Source: Flaccisagitta enflata
Lineage: Eukaryota; Chaetognatha; Sagittoidea; Aphragmophora
DNA: 64,000 bases
Direction: 5' to 3'
Assembly (NCBI GenBank): GCA_965153355.1
Contig: OZ231127.1
Coordinates: forward strand, 6,758,001-6,822,000
The notes under the pieces were generated by a model. That model was not told the origin of the DNA, did no database searches, and saw only the letters and a program-made list of their open reading frames with translations. Position 1 is the first letter of the stretch, and every line of letters starts with the position of its first letter. Shown here piece after piece: positions 1 through 12,656 of this stretch. The translations under genes were made by a program, and so were the position numbers.

Positions 1-850
1 ATTATAATGAATGTTAGTCAATTGTATACCTAGCTTGATTTGTTAAAAAACAAATTATTACGTTTACAGTTACGCCTTATCATAACGAACCAAGGAGTAA
101 CAGAAATCCGCCTACAAAAAAATGAAATTCATGGATATTGGCAATACCGAATAGTCACTTTGAGAAGAACAGATTATGAAATAATCGTTCTGCTGTATGG
201 TTCAGGAAGGTATATCAGACTGTGATAAAATATAGTATTTCTTTACAAGTTTGCCGAGAGTTAGGTGTGCACAAAAACTTGACCGATTTTGGCAGTTCCA
301 CTGTACAAGAACGATACTGAGTATGAGACTTAAGCTTAATGCTAACGCAGCCAATTATTTGATTATAAAAAAATCGTATCAGGATCTCAACTCTTTTGAT
401 CATATTTTGTCAATTTTGACTTTTGTGTATCTAATTTAGAAAATTACGCCCGGCAAAAAACTAACAGTTTATAATCGCGGGCAAGCGACTCTCTCCATGT
501 TGATCTGTCGATCCATCCGTCCGTAACATAATTGAATTTCTGTTGTCCCTCTGACCCTTGTTTGTGTGGTTGTTACGGTTTTAAAGAATGATAGACGGAG
601 AGATGGACAGGGCATTTCATAAAGTCGCGAGTCCGCGACTTTAAAAAGATGCAACCAAGCATGAGTACAAGTACAATTATTTTTTTTCTCTCCATGTGAA
701 TGAATGTCAATCTCCTGATCCTGTTTTATCCCTTTTGACAGAAACTCGAAATTTGAATTGATTTTCATTCTTAGATGACGGACTTTTTTGGACGGTTGAT
801 TAGCGATTGCACACTCCGTTCCCGACATTTTTCTGGGATGCACACTCAAT
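1..850. other. Gene-free stretch
   Basis: I see no credible coding exon. The only recognisable piece is a fragment of the hairpin-bearing short interspersed repeat near 600-650, where AAGTCGCG and CGCGACTT form an inverted repeat around a 4-base loop. Confidence 0.6.
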
Positions 851-1752
851 CTTGTCTTTGCCTGTCTTTGCCTGTCTTTACCTGTCTTTGATTGTCTTTG
901 CCTGTCTTTGCCTGTCTTTGCTTGTCTTTGCTTGTCTTTGCCTGTCTTTGCTTGTCTTTGCTTGTCTTTGCCTGTCTTTGCTTATCTTTGCTTGTCTTTG
1001 CTTGTCTTTGCCTGTCTTTGCTTGTCTTTGCCTGTCTTTGCTTGTCTTTGCTTGTCTTTGCTTGTCTTTGCTTGTCTTTGCTTGTCTTTCTTGTCATTGC
1101 CTGTCTTTGCTTGTCTTTGCTTGTCTTTGCTTGTCTTTGCCTGTCTTGGCTTGTCTTTGCCTGTCTTTGCTTGTCTTTGCTTGTCTTTGCTTGTCTTTGC
1201 CTGTCTTTGCTTGTCTTTGCCTGTCTTTGCTTGTCTTTGCTTGTCTTTGCCTGTCTTTGCTTGTCTTTGCTTGTCTTTGCTTGTCTTTGCCTGTCTTTGC
1301 TTGTCTTTGCCTGTCTTTGCTTGTCTTTGCTTGTCTTTGCTTGTCTTTGCTTGTCTTTGCTTATCTTTGCTTGTCTTTGCCTATCTTTGCTTGTCTTTGC
1401 CTGTCTTTGCTTGTCTTTGCTTGTCTTTGACTGTCTTTGCTTGTCTTTGCCTGTCTTTGCTTGTCTTTGCTTGTCTTTGCCTGTCTTTGCTTGTCTTTGC
1501 TTGTCTTAGCCTGTCTTTGCTTGTCTTTGCTTGTTTTTGCTTGTCTTTGCCTGTCTTTGCTTGTCTTTGCCTGTCTTTGCTTGTCTTTGCTTGTCTTTGC
1601 TTGTCTTTGCCTGTCTTTGCTTGTCTTTGCCTGTCTTTGCTTGTCTTTGCTTGTCTTTGCTTGTCTTTGCCTGTCTTTTCTTATCTTTGCCTGTCTTTGC
1701 TTGTCTTTGCCTGTCTTTGCTTGTCTTTCCTTGTGTTTGCTTGTCTTTGCTC
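851..1752. repeat. 11-bp minisatellite (tgtctttgcYt)
   Basis: About 80 head-to-tail copies of an 11-bp unit, mostly cttgtctttgc or cctgtctttgc; the two variants differ at one C/T position and alternate irregularly. Rare variants (tatctttgc, tgtcttggc, tgtttttgc) and one shortened copy near 1087-1096 shift the register. Because 11 is not a multiple of 3 and the unit contains no stop in any frame, every frame stays open in both directions; the resulting Leu/Val/Phe/Ala/Cys proteins are artefacts. Confidence 0.97.
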
Positions 1753-2400
1753 TCAACCTCACGAGTAACAATCTTATACACAAGTCCAGTCTTGCACGCT
1801 CATCCTGTGTGGAAATTTCGTACGCACTGTAATACCTCGCACCCGCGCGCGCACACAGATAATACCTCGCACGCGTACATGCGCACGCGCTCTTCTCATT
1901 CTTTAAAAACGCACACAAACAGAAAAACCTCGCACGCGTACATTCGCACGCGCTCTTCTCATTGTTCTTGACCGACCCGTCGCGTGTCTACTCATACTTC
2001 GTGCTCGCGCATCCCCCCACGTTGTTGTATACACGCAGAGTGACCTCGTGAGTTGAACTTGAATTCGGCGGTCCGCGCCTCTTCGCGAGTGTAATCTTTT
2101 TTCTCGAACAGAATTCGTTCTACACTTTTGTGTGATTATAAGTGTCCAAGTTGCCTTCAACTTCAATCTCCATTCTGATCATCCCATGATTTCATTTGAC
2201 CACAAATTACGCGTTCCGGATGATTGTGATATCTTTTAAAATCATGATTAAAAGAAAAAAAAAACGAAAAAAAAAAGTAAAAGACGCTTATAAAAGTTGG
2301 ACAGGTCACAATTCATAAACTCCTTTGAACTTCTTTGTACAAAAACGCCATCGTTTATAAATTATAACTGATGATTGATTAACCTCTGCAAATCTCATCA
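1753..2400. other. Gene-free stretch with a GC-rich partial duplication
   Basis: A segment around 1828-1890 (aatacctcgcacgcg... followed by cgcgctcttctcatt) is repeated at about 1920-1970. The rest is unremarkable and no exon is supported. Confidence 0.5.
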
Positions 2401-2442
2401 CCTCTCTCTCTCTCTCTCTCTCTCTCTGTTTGTTTGTTTGTT

Positions 2443-2499
<57 letters not shown>

Positions 2500-2585
2500 T
2501 GTCTGTCTGTCTGTCTGTCTGTCTTTTCTCTTTCTTCTTTCTCTTTCTTTTCTTTCTTTCTTTCTTTTTTCTTCTTTCGTTCTCT

Positions 2586-2632
<47 letters not shown>

Positions 2633-2635
2633 CAC
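2401..2635. repeat. Compound microsatellite CT / TTTC / CTGT / CT
   Basis: Successive runs of CT (2403-2428), TTTC (about 2440-2497), CTGT (2500-2524), mixed TTTC, and CT (2590-2631). Followed at about 2685-2790 by a ggtccgtc-type tandem run that also occurs inside the short interspersed repeat family. Open frames across it are low-complexity artefacts. Confidence 0.95.
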
Positions 2636-3127
2636 ATTTTTTCTATTTTCTTTTTCGCTTTCTTCTTGGAGCTCGCGGTTCTAAAAGTCGGTCCGTCGGT
2701 CCGTCGGTCCGCCGGTCCGTCAGTATGTCGGTTCATCGGTCCGTCAGTCCATTGGCCCGTCGGTCCGCCGGCCCGTCGGTCCATTTCTTTGATAAACCAT
2801 CCAATGATAGTTGTAGTGGCTGCCTCTAAAACTGCTTCTGCCTGCTTACACGCGACTTAGGTAGTCGTGAATTTGGACCTTGTTAAAACTGCCTCTCCGT
2901 CGGCAGGTTGATTGATGAAGCTTTGACTTTTAGCGGAGCCGCTCTGCTCCTCCTCCTCCTCCTCCTCACCCCCCCCTCCTCCTTTCTTGCTCAAACCGCC
3001 GCCTTATGGTTAATTTGTTTACCTTTTCTGTTTTTACTTTTTTTGTCTGACAGTTGGTTTCGTTGTTGATTTTTTTTTCGTCATCACCATCAATTATCAT
3101 GATTTTCATGAACGACAGCGTCATTTG

Positions 3128-3164
3128 CGTCATCATCATCGTCGTGATCGTCATCGTCGTCATC

Positions 3165-3253
<89 letters not shown>

Positions 3254-3310
3254 AATTATGCTTGATCAATTCATGATGATGATGATCATCATCATTATCA
3301 TCAATTTATC

Positions 3311-3380
<70 letters not shown>
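3128..3380. repeat. ATC trinucleotide tract followed by GA dinucleotide tract
   Basis: (ATC)n runs from about 3128 to 3253 and (GA)n from about 3313 to 3379. Poly-Met and poly-Ile open frames arise from the trinucleotide run and are not genes. Confidence 0.95.
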
Positions 3381-3382
<2 letters not shown>

Positions 3383-3455
3383 TAACGCAAGGAATGACAA
3401 ATCAGAGTTTCAAAGCTAAACTTGCAATTCAAGCCGTCAATCGGAAGCTTAGCTA

Positions 3456-3520
3456 ACAGGTAACGTGGGGTCACAATATCGTTGCGGACGGACGGACAAA
3501 GCCTCTTTTAGACTTTTTTG
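3456..3520 (-). repeat. Truncated copy of the hairpin short interspersed repeat
   Basis: Reading on the - strand, this matches the start and end of the family (gtccgtccgt... and ...cgttgcggac) seen at 13.2, 15.5, 54.1 and 63.8 kb, but with the middle deleted. Confidence 0.6.
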
Positions 3521-3589
3521 GAATTTGTCGTTGTGGGATTGTTTGGGTGTTTGGCTTGTGGCATTTGGCGTAAGAGCTATGGCGTGATC

Positions 3590-4024
3590 GCGTTGTACTG
3601 TGACGTGAGTTCTCCGTCGTGATCACGGTGAAATGTGACATTAGTTCCATGGCTTGATTACTCTGTACTGTGACATGAGTTCCATGGCTTGATCACTCTG
3701 TACTGTGACATTAGTTCCATGGCTTGATCACTCTGTTCTGTGACGTGAGTTCCATGACGTGATCGCGGTGTTCCGTGACTTGAGTTCTCTAGCGTGATCA
3801 TGGTGAAACATGACCTATGTTCCATGGCCTGATTACTCTGTTCTGTGATGTGAGTTCCATAATGTGATCGCAGTGTACTATGATGTGAGTTCTCCGTCGT
3901 GATCACGGTGAAATGTGTCATAAGCTCCATGGCTTGATTACTCTGTACTGTGATGTGAGTTCCATGGCATGACCGCGGTGTACTGTGATATGACTTCTCT
4001 GTTGTGATCACAGTGAAACATGAC
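3590..4024. repeat. Minisatellite, left part (ttccatggcttgatcactct)
   Basis: Degenerate tandem array with a unit of roughly 30-35 bases built from gttccatggc, ttgatcactctg, tactgtgacgtgag and gatcacggtgaaa. The same array resumes at 5036-5590, so it was split by insertion of the TIR element at 4028-5035. Open frames on the - strand (His/Ser/Thr-rich) reflect the repeat. Confidence 0.9.
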
Positions 4025-4027
4025 ATA

Positions 4028-5035
4028 CGGTGCGCCGCATTAAAAACAGGACAGTTTGTATCAATAGCATATTATTGCGCAAAAATGAACTATTGAAACC
4101 AAATACAGATGAATACATCGCTCATGTGTTTGTAGTTGATGGATCCGCCTTTGGCCAGGATGGCAAGCTCCATAGAGCGTGGTAACGTGGCAAAAAAGTC
4201 GAAGTAGTCGATGGTGAGGCGGCGCCAAACTGTAAAAGTAACTATGGCATAAGACACTTTGTAATGCTGGTTTCTGCTTAACTATTGGCCTCAGACACAA
4301 AAAATTCATGATTGTTTGAAAGCCCTGCAAAAAATCTTCCAAATGCGACGTTGCTCACTTGCTGGTCATTGTAGCTTTATTCGTTTAGACATGGCATAGG
4401 TTTGAAAAAAAAATCACTGTGTAAAAAAAGTGCTCATTTCAAATTTTTCCAACAAGCAATTCAAGTCTTTCTGATTTTGTCAATGATGAAGCTTAGGATT
4501 GTCTATGATACTCGATATACATGGGCAAATTAAAGAGCTTCAAAATTTCTTTAAAATGGCGCCAAGAACAAATATCTCACTCAATGCGTTTGATTTTTAT
4601 GTAAAGATAAAGCTAAACCCTTAAAATCACGTAGTAAATTTCCAAATTTTTGACAACATGTCTTCATCCTAATGCCATTTCTAAACCGGTAAAGTTAGGG
4701 CATCCAGAAAGATCTCAGTTGAAATATTTTTTGCAGAGCTTCAAAACGGTCATGGATTTTGCTATGTTTTTCTCATTGCATAGATGTGAAACACTTACAA
4801 ACAAGTGGTGCGCTTTTTGTTTTTGCCATGGTTTGTTTTTTCCCATTCCATTTTTTATAGCTTCTCTTTGAAGCGTCACTGCGTCTAAACGAATTGACCA
4901 ATTTAAACGCGGTTTGCGGCAAACGCTTCGTCTTTCGAAGAGCTTTAAATTGGTCACCAATAAAGATATGATTATATTATTTTGAGCCGAGAAATATAGG
5001 GAAATGTTCTGTCCTGTTTTTTATGCGCCGCACTG
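4028..5035. mobile_element. ~1.0-kb TIR element inserted in the minisatellite
   Basis: Ends are inverted: gtgcgccgcattaaaaacag at the left and its near reverse complement ctgttttttatgcgccgcac at the right. Interior blocks (tggcgcca, tttagacatggcat) resemble the interior of the ~410-bp elements at 16.4, 37.9 and 41.2 kb, so this is probably a longer relative. No transposase frame is visible, so it is non-autonomous. Confidence 0.8.
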
Positions 5036-5592
5036 TAAGTTCCATGGCTTGATCACTCTGTTCTGGGATGTGAGTTCCATGACGTGATCGCAGTGTACTG
5101 TTGTGGGAGTTCTCTATCGTAATCACGTTGAAACGTGACATAAGCTCCATGGCTTGATTGCTCTTTACTGTGATGTGAGTTCCATGGCGTGACCGCTGTG
5201 TACTGTGACGTGAGTTCTCTGTTGTGATCACAGAGAAACATGACATGAGTTCCATGGCTTGATCACTCTGTGCTGTGATGTGAGTTCCATGGTGTGATTG
5301 CGGTGCACTGTAATGTGAGTTCTTCATCGTGATCACGGTGACACGTGACATAAGGTCCATGGCTTGATTACTCTGTACTGTGATGTGAGTTCCATGGCAT
5401 GACCACGGTGAACTGTGACTTGAGTTCTCTGTCGTGATCACAGTGAAACGTGACATAAGTTCCATGGCTTTATCACTCTGTGCATGCTGTGATGTGTGTT
5501 CCATGGCGTGATCGCTGTGTACTGTGACGTGAGTTTTATAGCGTGATCGCGTCGTGCCGTGGCCTAAGCTTCATGGCGTGACGTGAGAATTG
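5036..5592. repeat. Minisatellite, right part
   Basis: Continuation of the array at 3590-4024, with the same Met-codon-rich ttccatggc blocks. See the left part. Confidence 0.9.
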
Positions 5593-5794
5593 AGCTACGA
5601 CCACCTCTCAAAACCCATTAAATGAGTCGCGCTCCTCCTCCTCCTCCTCCTTCTCCTCCGAAGAGAAACAAAAGAAGTATTCAATTTTGTGGTTATGGGA
5701 TTTTTATGTGTCTTTAAAGGGGGAAGATTCTAGGGAAGATTTAAGGGTCCCAAGAGGGGCAACTGAGGGCGGATTTCCACTCACAGACAACCAC

Positions 5795-6103
5795 GTTTTT
5801 AGCGGGCCACTCAGTCGCTCGCTTCGTTCATTCATTTGCACTGCTCACTTGCTCCGCAGCACTCTTCTGTGCTCCGCTTTGCTTTGCTCACATACTGGCT
5901 CCGCTCACTGATTCACTCCACTCACTGGCTAACTCCACTCACGCACTTGCTCCGCTTACGCACTTGCTCCGTTCACGAGCTCTCTCCCTGACTTTGTTCA
6001 CTCACTTGTTGGACGGTTGAAATTTAAAAGTATGTGTTCAGGCTGGAAACGCGATTGCCAAGAATAATCGCGATTATGGTCGTCAGTAGAAACACGCCCT
6101 AAA
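5795..6103 (+). mobile_element. Degenerate copy of the cgctcactccgctc TIR element
   Basis: Diverged copy of the family at 44.07, 57.25 and 60.07 kb: gggccactcagtcgctcgc, a run of cactcactccgct blocks, ggacggttgaaat, and a right end gtagaaacacgccct. The left TIR is eroded. Confidence 0.65.
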
Positions 6104-6144
6104 GTGTCTCAAGGGGGCCGACCGAGCCGGGAAATACCTCACTT

Positions 6145-6857
6145 ATACACGGGAGGAGGGAGCACGAGTCTCGGGCGTAGCCACCCAACCAAAAGTGCAA
6201 TTGTCCAATCTCTGCTCTCTGCTCTCTGTCTGTTTCTCTGTCTGTCTGTCTCTTTGTCTGTCTGTCTCTTTGTCTGTCTGTCTCTTTGTCTGTCTGTCTC
6301 TTTGTCTGTCTGTCTCTTTGTCTGTCTTCTCTTTGTCTGTCTGTCTCTTTGTCTGTCTCTCTATCTGTCGAGGGAAGGCAGCACAAGTCTTGGGCGTACC
6401 CACCCTTGCAAAATTGCAATTGTCCAATCTCTGCTCTCTACTCTCTGTCCGTCTCTCTCTTTGTCGCTCACTTTGTCTGTCTCTTTGTCTGTCTCTAGAG
6501 CTATCTGTCGAGGGAAGGCAGCACAAGTCTTGGGCGTACCCACCCATGCAAAATTGCAATTGTCCAATCTCTGCTCTCTGCTCTCTGCTCTCTGCTCTCT
6601 GTCTCTCTGTCTGTCTCTCTCTTTGTCTGTTTCTCTGTCTCTCTGTCTGTCTCTCTCTTTGTCTGTTTCTATGTCTCTCTATCTATCTTCCTGTGTGTCT
6701 CATTGTCTGTCTTTATGTCTGTCTCTGTCTCCATGTTTCTTTCTTTGTCGCCCTCTATCTAAACCTCTTTCATGCTCCCTCTGTCTCTATCTCTGTCTCT
6801 ATCTCTGTCTCTTTACCTCTCCATTCGTCTCTCTTTCTTTCTCTGTCTGTCTGTCTG

Positions 6858-6941
<84 letters not shown>

Positions 6942-6945
6942 CCTA
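6145..6945. repeat. CTGT/CT satellite region with three ~70-bp repeats
   Basis: Three copies of a ~70-bp block (gggcgtacccaccc... caattgtccaatctctgctc) at about 6147-6215, 6368-6438 and 6509-6580, each followed by CTGTCTCT-type microsatellite; ends in a pure CT run to about 6938. The Ser/Leu/Cys open frames are artefacts. Confidence 0.92.
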
Positions 6946-6959
6946 AACTAAAACAAATG

Positions 6960-8100
6960 GAAGAGGGCCTTGTGAGCCGACTAGTTACTACGCGCATCAC
7001 TCCTAGTTTTCCATGAAACAGAATCCAAATAACATTCTTTCTCAAACTAACCCGAAAGAAAACTGCTTACCAAAGCTAGTTAAATCACCCAGAAATATTT
7101 TTGCAAGCCCGCTTAAACATTTTAAGCCCATGACTCTTCATTTCCCTTATACTCTACACAGGTCTGGTTTGAAGCAGTTAGAATGAATTACCCAGAATTA
7201 TTTTGGCGAAGCCCACTCAAACATCTAAAGATCAAGACTCAACATTTCACTTATACTCTCCACAGGTCTGCTTTCATCTACCGTTTGGGGCACGCTCTGT
7301 TGGTCCTACAAAAATGCAAGAAAGACATCAACCCTCGCCAGTCATCTGAAAGCGCAACTTGGGGGAAGAATGAACACAGCATTGCTTTAATTAGGGAAAA
7401 GATTTCTGGGTCCATGCGCCTCCTCACCCATTGGCCTCAAAGCACTTGTACCTTACATAGATGAGTTTTGACCTAAAAAAAAAACAAACAAAAAATATGT
7501 CTTTTTAGCTGAGGCTTAAAACTTTGCTGCTTCACATATTGTTTTTGCAATTTATCCCTTTGTCCCACTTATCCAATATGGAGTGAAAATCTAATCTAAT
7601 TAACTAAAATCACCCACAAAACAAAGACAAAAACGTTGTGGGTGTTGTCTGTTACACAGATGTACAGCCTAGATGACGTACAGAAAGATGTTCTTAGTGT
7701 TATGAATAATCTAAAGCCTGATTATCTCCCACAGCATTATGCAAATTAGGACATAAAAGATGGCTGCTATAAAAACAGAAGATATACTATTCTTGGAAAA
7801 AGAAAAATAGTCAGGGCCTTGAAATTAGTCCCTCCATCTTGGGTAAGCGGGACAAGAAGAAATTCCAAACTTTTGTTGTGTTAAGCGCCCAAGATTAACA
7901 TCCATTAATTCAGTTCAAGTCTTCCCAAGAGGGCCCAACATGCTGATGACGTCCCCTTGGTTGCTTTTCAGATTGACAAATGGCGGGGATATCTGCCAGA
8001 GCTGATATGCAATGCTCATGACATCTTATATTTACCATCCTTTTTATTCGAGATGAATTGTGGATAATATCAGTTGTCGAGATGTAACAAAGTACATGTA
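6960..8100. other. Gene-free stretch
   Basis: A ~100-bp segment (...acttatactctccacaggtctg...) is present twice, at about 7120-7165 and 7225-7270. The 93-codon frame starting at 7183 spans this duplication and has no recognisable features. Nothing else is supported. Confidence 0.45.
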
Positions 8101-8101
<1 letters not shown>

Positions 8102-8137
<36 letters not shown>

Positions 8138-8251
8138 TAAGCCTAGGGGTGTCGTCATATAACGCGCTACTCAATGCAACCATTCTATCCCGTCTGATGG
8201 TGCAAGACGATGACGATGACGATGACGATGTTGATGATTTATTATTATGGC

Positions 8252-8326
<75 letters not shown>

Positions 8327-8388
8327 AATGATGATTTTTTTTTTAAGATTTCTAAGTTTGATGATGATGATGATGATGATGATAATGT

Positions 8389-8475
<87 letters not shown>

Positions 8476-8606
8476 CAACGAAGACTACGTGATGTGGGTA
8501 TGATGGAATCACGGGCGCAAAGGAGAAGGAACTCTCTCTCTTTCTCTCTCTCTCTCACGCGCACGCCACTTCCTCGCCCATATCAGCCCCGCGTTTCACG
8601 CACGTC

Positions 8607-8662
<56 letters not shown>

Positions 8663-8665
8663 TGA
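8102..8665. repeat. CT, GAT and CT microsatellites
   Basis: CT run 8102-8134, GAT/GAC run about 8203-8475 interrupted once near 8335-8360, and CT run about 8606-8659. Poly-Asp, poly-Ser, poly-Met and poly-His frames here are artefacts. Confidence 0.95.
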
Positions 8666-8699
8666 CTCTACGTGCGACTTCGCGTTGACGCGCACGCCC

Positions 8700-9212
8700 G
8701 CGCACGCGCACACTTGATGGTGACAGCTTCAATCGTCCTTGGCACGTTTGTTAGTGAGATCGACGACGACGACGACGAAGATTCGGATTCGGAATCCCGT
8801 AAATTTTAAACCGGAAGTTGCACTGGAATGGAATAGAATTAAAAGAAAAAGAAAAAACAGAATGAAATAAAAAGATAAAAAAGGAAAAAAAGAAGAAAAA
8901 AATAGAAAAAAGTAGAAGAAAGAAAGAAAAAAAAACAAAAACAAAAACAAAAAAAAAAATCAACAAAATGGATGGATTGAAAAGACGAAGAAAAAAAAAA
9001 GATTTAAATAAAGTTAAAAGAAAAATAAAGAGAAGAGAGAAAAAGAGAAAGAAAAGAACTCGTAAAAAGAGGAAAAAAAAAGGAAAAAAGGAAATATAGG
9101 CGAAAAGAGAAAAACAAGGCCGGATACACGACCACCAGTTGCGGACGGGTGGGCAGAGGCGGATATGTATGTTTTCCAACTTTTCGACTCGTGCTGTCGG
9201 ACGGACCAACGC
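8700..9212. other. Gene-free A-rich purine tract
   Basis: Mostly A/G-rich sequence without codon structure. The Phe-rich open frames on the - strand come from poly-A/poly-purine composition. Confidence 0.6.
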
Positions 9213-10174
9213 ACTGTGGGCTGCATTGTGCGCTAGGTGGCTCATTGGGGATTAACATTACATCTTCAACTATTATATTGTTCATTATGAAATATACAGA
9301 GTGAAAAACATTTTTCCACATATTTTCAGATGTTATGAAACTATTCATATCCAATATTGACTCATTTTTATTGGATTAAAAGCTTTATGAGCTAAAAGTA
9401 CAAAAAAAGAGAAATTTGAGAAAATAAAGTGAAAAATACTGCTAAACTATCCTGCATTTAGTATTTAAATTATCTAATGTTTTGACCGAATCAATTAAAT
9501 TTTTGTCTTTGTTCAATAAGATTCATTTATAAGGTGCTCAAAAAAAAAATCATTTTTTTGCTCATTTAGCACATTTTGCTCATTATTGTTCCAATCAAAT
9601 ATATATTTTTACTTTTATCCACATTATTACTTGTCCATATTAGGTTAAGAAAACAGCAATTTGGAAGTCGAAGGCCCGCTTGAGCCATAGCATTCTGGAT
9701 TCAAGACCCCTTGAACTACATTTTGGCATAGGTGGCTCATTGTGCGTCCTTGTGCGATTTTTTATATTTAAAGGGTAATAAAAGCATGCAAATTAGGTCA
9801 AATATGTAGTAATAGTAGACTAATCTAATAGTGCTAAAAATGTAAAAAATAATGATTTTTTAAATTTTTCCATACATTTAAACATTAATGAAGGAATCCA
9901 ATCCAATTTTGAAGATATCATGAGCTTTTTGTAATCTTAACAGATAATCCAAAAATTCATTGATTTTTCTTGAAATTTAGCATTTTTCGTAGTAATGTCC
10001 ATTTAAGTCGCCTTTTTTCACTCTAAATTGCCATAAAACCTGTCATATGGACCGGTAATGTATGCTCAAATGCTACCATGACCATTCTACTTAGTTTGAG
10101 CCATATAGCAGAGATGAAAATTTTCACCCAAATACCCAAGGAGCCATCTAGCGCAATCCGTGGCCCTTAGTGCA
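9213..10174 (+). mobile_element. ~960-bp TIR element, copy 1
   Basis: Begins cgcactgtgggctgcattgt and ends ...gagccatctagcgcaatccgtg...; the ends are imperfect inverted repeats over about 36 bases (shared core gcgctag.tggctc). A second, closely similar copy in the same orientation lies at 10680-11641. No protein-coding capacity, so it is non-autonomous. Confidence 0.82.
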
Positions 10175-10179
10175 ACGGA

Positions 10180-10500
10180 CGGACGGACGGACAGGAGGAC
10201 AAAGCCTCTTATAGAGTTGCGTGTCCGCAACTAAAAAGAGCAAGAAAATCAAAGAAATGAGAAAGGATAAAAACATAAAGGCGATCTTTTTAGGTGCGAC
10301 AAAGCACCTCTATAAATGGCTGTGTCCGTCGGTAGGTTGGTTGGTCGGTTGGTAACGCATTTGTTTGATGATCCACACGTCGCGCCCTGTTTTTTTTTTT
10401 TATCCGTTTCTTATGATCGTTTTCAGTCGGGTGCACGCGACTCTAAAACCTGCTTTGTCCGTCGGTCGGTCCTTCGGTCATCGTTTGCTTTTTCGGCGTT
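10180..10500. repeat. Cluster of short interspersed repeat fragments
   Basis: A reverse fragment at 10180-10236 with the hairpin AGTTGCG-TGTC-CGCAACT; a fragment from about 10291 beginning ttaggtgcgacaaagcacct that recurs at 29.76 kb (reverse) and 63.30 kb; and another hairpin variant at 10429-10450. These sit between the two 960-bp elements. Confidence 0.7.
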
Positions 10501-10679
10501 AATGGGCCAACTTTCGTGATTTGGTGATGTCAAAAGTTATTTTTCCCCAATTTTTTTTTCTTTTTTTGGGCAGCGGCCGCTAAGGGCCTATGTCCGGTAG
10601 GACATGGGTGAATATCCAGACATCTGTCTCTCCATTCGTCTTTTCATCCATCCCCTCTGGCCATTGAGGCTTCAAATCA

Positions 10680-11641
10680 GCGCACTGTGGGCTGCATTGT
10701 GCGCTTGGTGGCTCATTGGGGATTGACATTACATCTTTTCCATTACATTGTTTCTTTTGAAACATACAGAGTGAAACAAATTTTTCTGCATATTTTCAGA
10801 TGTTATGAAACTATTTATATCCAATATTGACTCATTTCTATTGGATTAAGAGCTTTATGAGCTTAAAATACAAAAGAAGAGAAATTTGAGAAAATGAAAT
10901 AAAAAATACTGCTAAACTCTCTTACAGTTATTATTTAAATTGTTTAATGTTTTGACCAAATCAATTAAAATTTCGTCTTTGTTCAATATGATCCCTTGAT
11001 AAGGTGCTCAAAAAAAATCATTTTTTTGCTCAATTAGCTCATTTTGCTCATTTTTCTTCCAATCAAATATAGATTTTTACTTTTATCCACAATATTACTT
11101 GTCCATTTTAGGCCAAGAAAATCGCAATTTGGACGTCGAAGGCCCCCTTGAGCCATCGCATTCTGGATTCAGGACTCCTTGAGCTACATTTTGGCATAAG
11201 TGGCTCAATGTGCGTCCTTGTGCAATTTTTTATATTTATAGGGTAACAAAAGCATGCAAATTAGGTCGAATATGTAAATATTGTAGACTAATTTGATAGT
11301 GCTAGAAATGTAAGAAATAATGATTTTTTAAATTTTTCTAGACATTTAGACATTGATGAAGGAATCCAATCCAATATCGAAGATATCATGAGCTTTTTGT
11401 AATCTTAACAGATGATCCAAAAAATTCATTGATTTTTCTTGAAATTTAGCATTTTTTGTAGTAATGTCCATTTGGGTCAACTTTTTTCACTCTAAATTGC
11501 CATAAAACCTGTCATATGGACCGGTAATGTATGCTCAAATGCTACCATGACCATTCTACTTAGTTTGAGCCATATAGCAGAGATGAAAATTTTCACCAAA
11601 ATACTTAAGGAGCCATCTAGCGCAATCCGTGGCCCTTAGTG
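10680..11641 (+). mobile_element. ~960-bp TIR element, copy 2
   Basis: Same structure, orientation and ends as copy 1 at 9213-10174, with scattered substitutions and small indels. Both copies keep the left cgcactgtgggctgcattgt and the right gagccatctagcgcaatccg. Confidence 0.82.
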
Positions 11642-11860
11642 GCAGCGCTCTCAGGCCTCCAATCAGCCCTTTAGACTTTCAGGCAGCCCTCCGCCCCTCA
11701 ACTCTGCCCTCAAGACCTTTAATCTGCCCTGCAGACCTGAAATCTGCGCTACAGGCCTCAGATCTGCCCTGAAGTCCTCAAATCCATCTGAGTCCTGACA
11801 TATGCTCCCTCAGGACTCCTGGAAATTCACTTCTGTGTCCTGCGGCCCTGCTTTCACTCT
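11640..11860. repeat. ~20-bp minisatellite (gccct..aggcct..aatctg)
   Basis: Degenerate tandem array of units such as ctgaaatctgccct and aggcctcaaatc. It is related to the arrays inside the TIR elements at 13.8-14.3 and 38.4-38.8 kb, read on the other strand. Confidence 0.75.
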
Positions 11861-12625
11861 TCTTCTTCATCTAATCACTCCAAGGGGGACATCAGGTACC
11901 GCTGGCCATGACTAGTTATTCTCCTTCCTATCCCATCCCCATCTCCCTTCCCTCTCAATAATAAACAGACCTGTAAAAAATCAAGTGATATTTTCAAATT
12001 CATATTTCAATGGAATGAATTTCCTGAGCCTAAGCTCAACCTCTGAGTTTTTGAATTGAACTAACCGGGCCAAAAACCTATCACATGCATCTTGTGACTT
12101 TGGCATAGTGGATACGTCGATGGATGGCTAGACAGACCAAACTGATGGACAGCCATTCCAAGGCCCTTAAGTGCACTTGTCGACCCCAATCTAGCGATTT
12201 CAAGCCCCTTTACAGCTCTTCTTTCCCGGTATAGCCCTTTCAAGCCCCCTAGTCAGCTCTCCTCAGCTCCAAATACATAAACAAACTGCGTGGAATAATA
12301 GGAAAACGCATAGATGATAATGATCAATAACAAGTGGGGCAACTGGTATCTCTAACCATGCTTTTGCAACAATTTCTTCTATAACAACACTGCCAACTCA
12401 AATTTGTCCACATGTGTAAATTGTCCTTCTCACGACACCTCACCTCCAATGTAGAAAATCCAATAGCCAATGCTCGTTTGAATATCCAATAGCATGTCAC
12501 ATTAATCATCGAATCATCATTGTGGGACGTCAATGGGAAGTCACCAGCAGACCAGCACCAAGAATGACGGCTTCCATGTTAAATACGCCCCCTCCTCTCT
12601 CTCTTTCTTTCTCCTTCTCTCTCTT

Positions 12626-12656
<31 letters not shown>

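Noticed and set aside
807-1918. Several long open frames (up to 286 codons) on both strands
   Set aside because: They are translations of an 11-bp tandem repeat that has no stop codon in any frame; composition is purely repeat-driven.
6099-7045. Ser/Leu/Cys-rich open frames up to 280 codons
   Set aside because: CTGT/CT microsatellite plus a 70-bp repeat; no splice or domain evidence.
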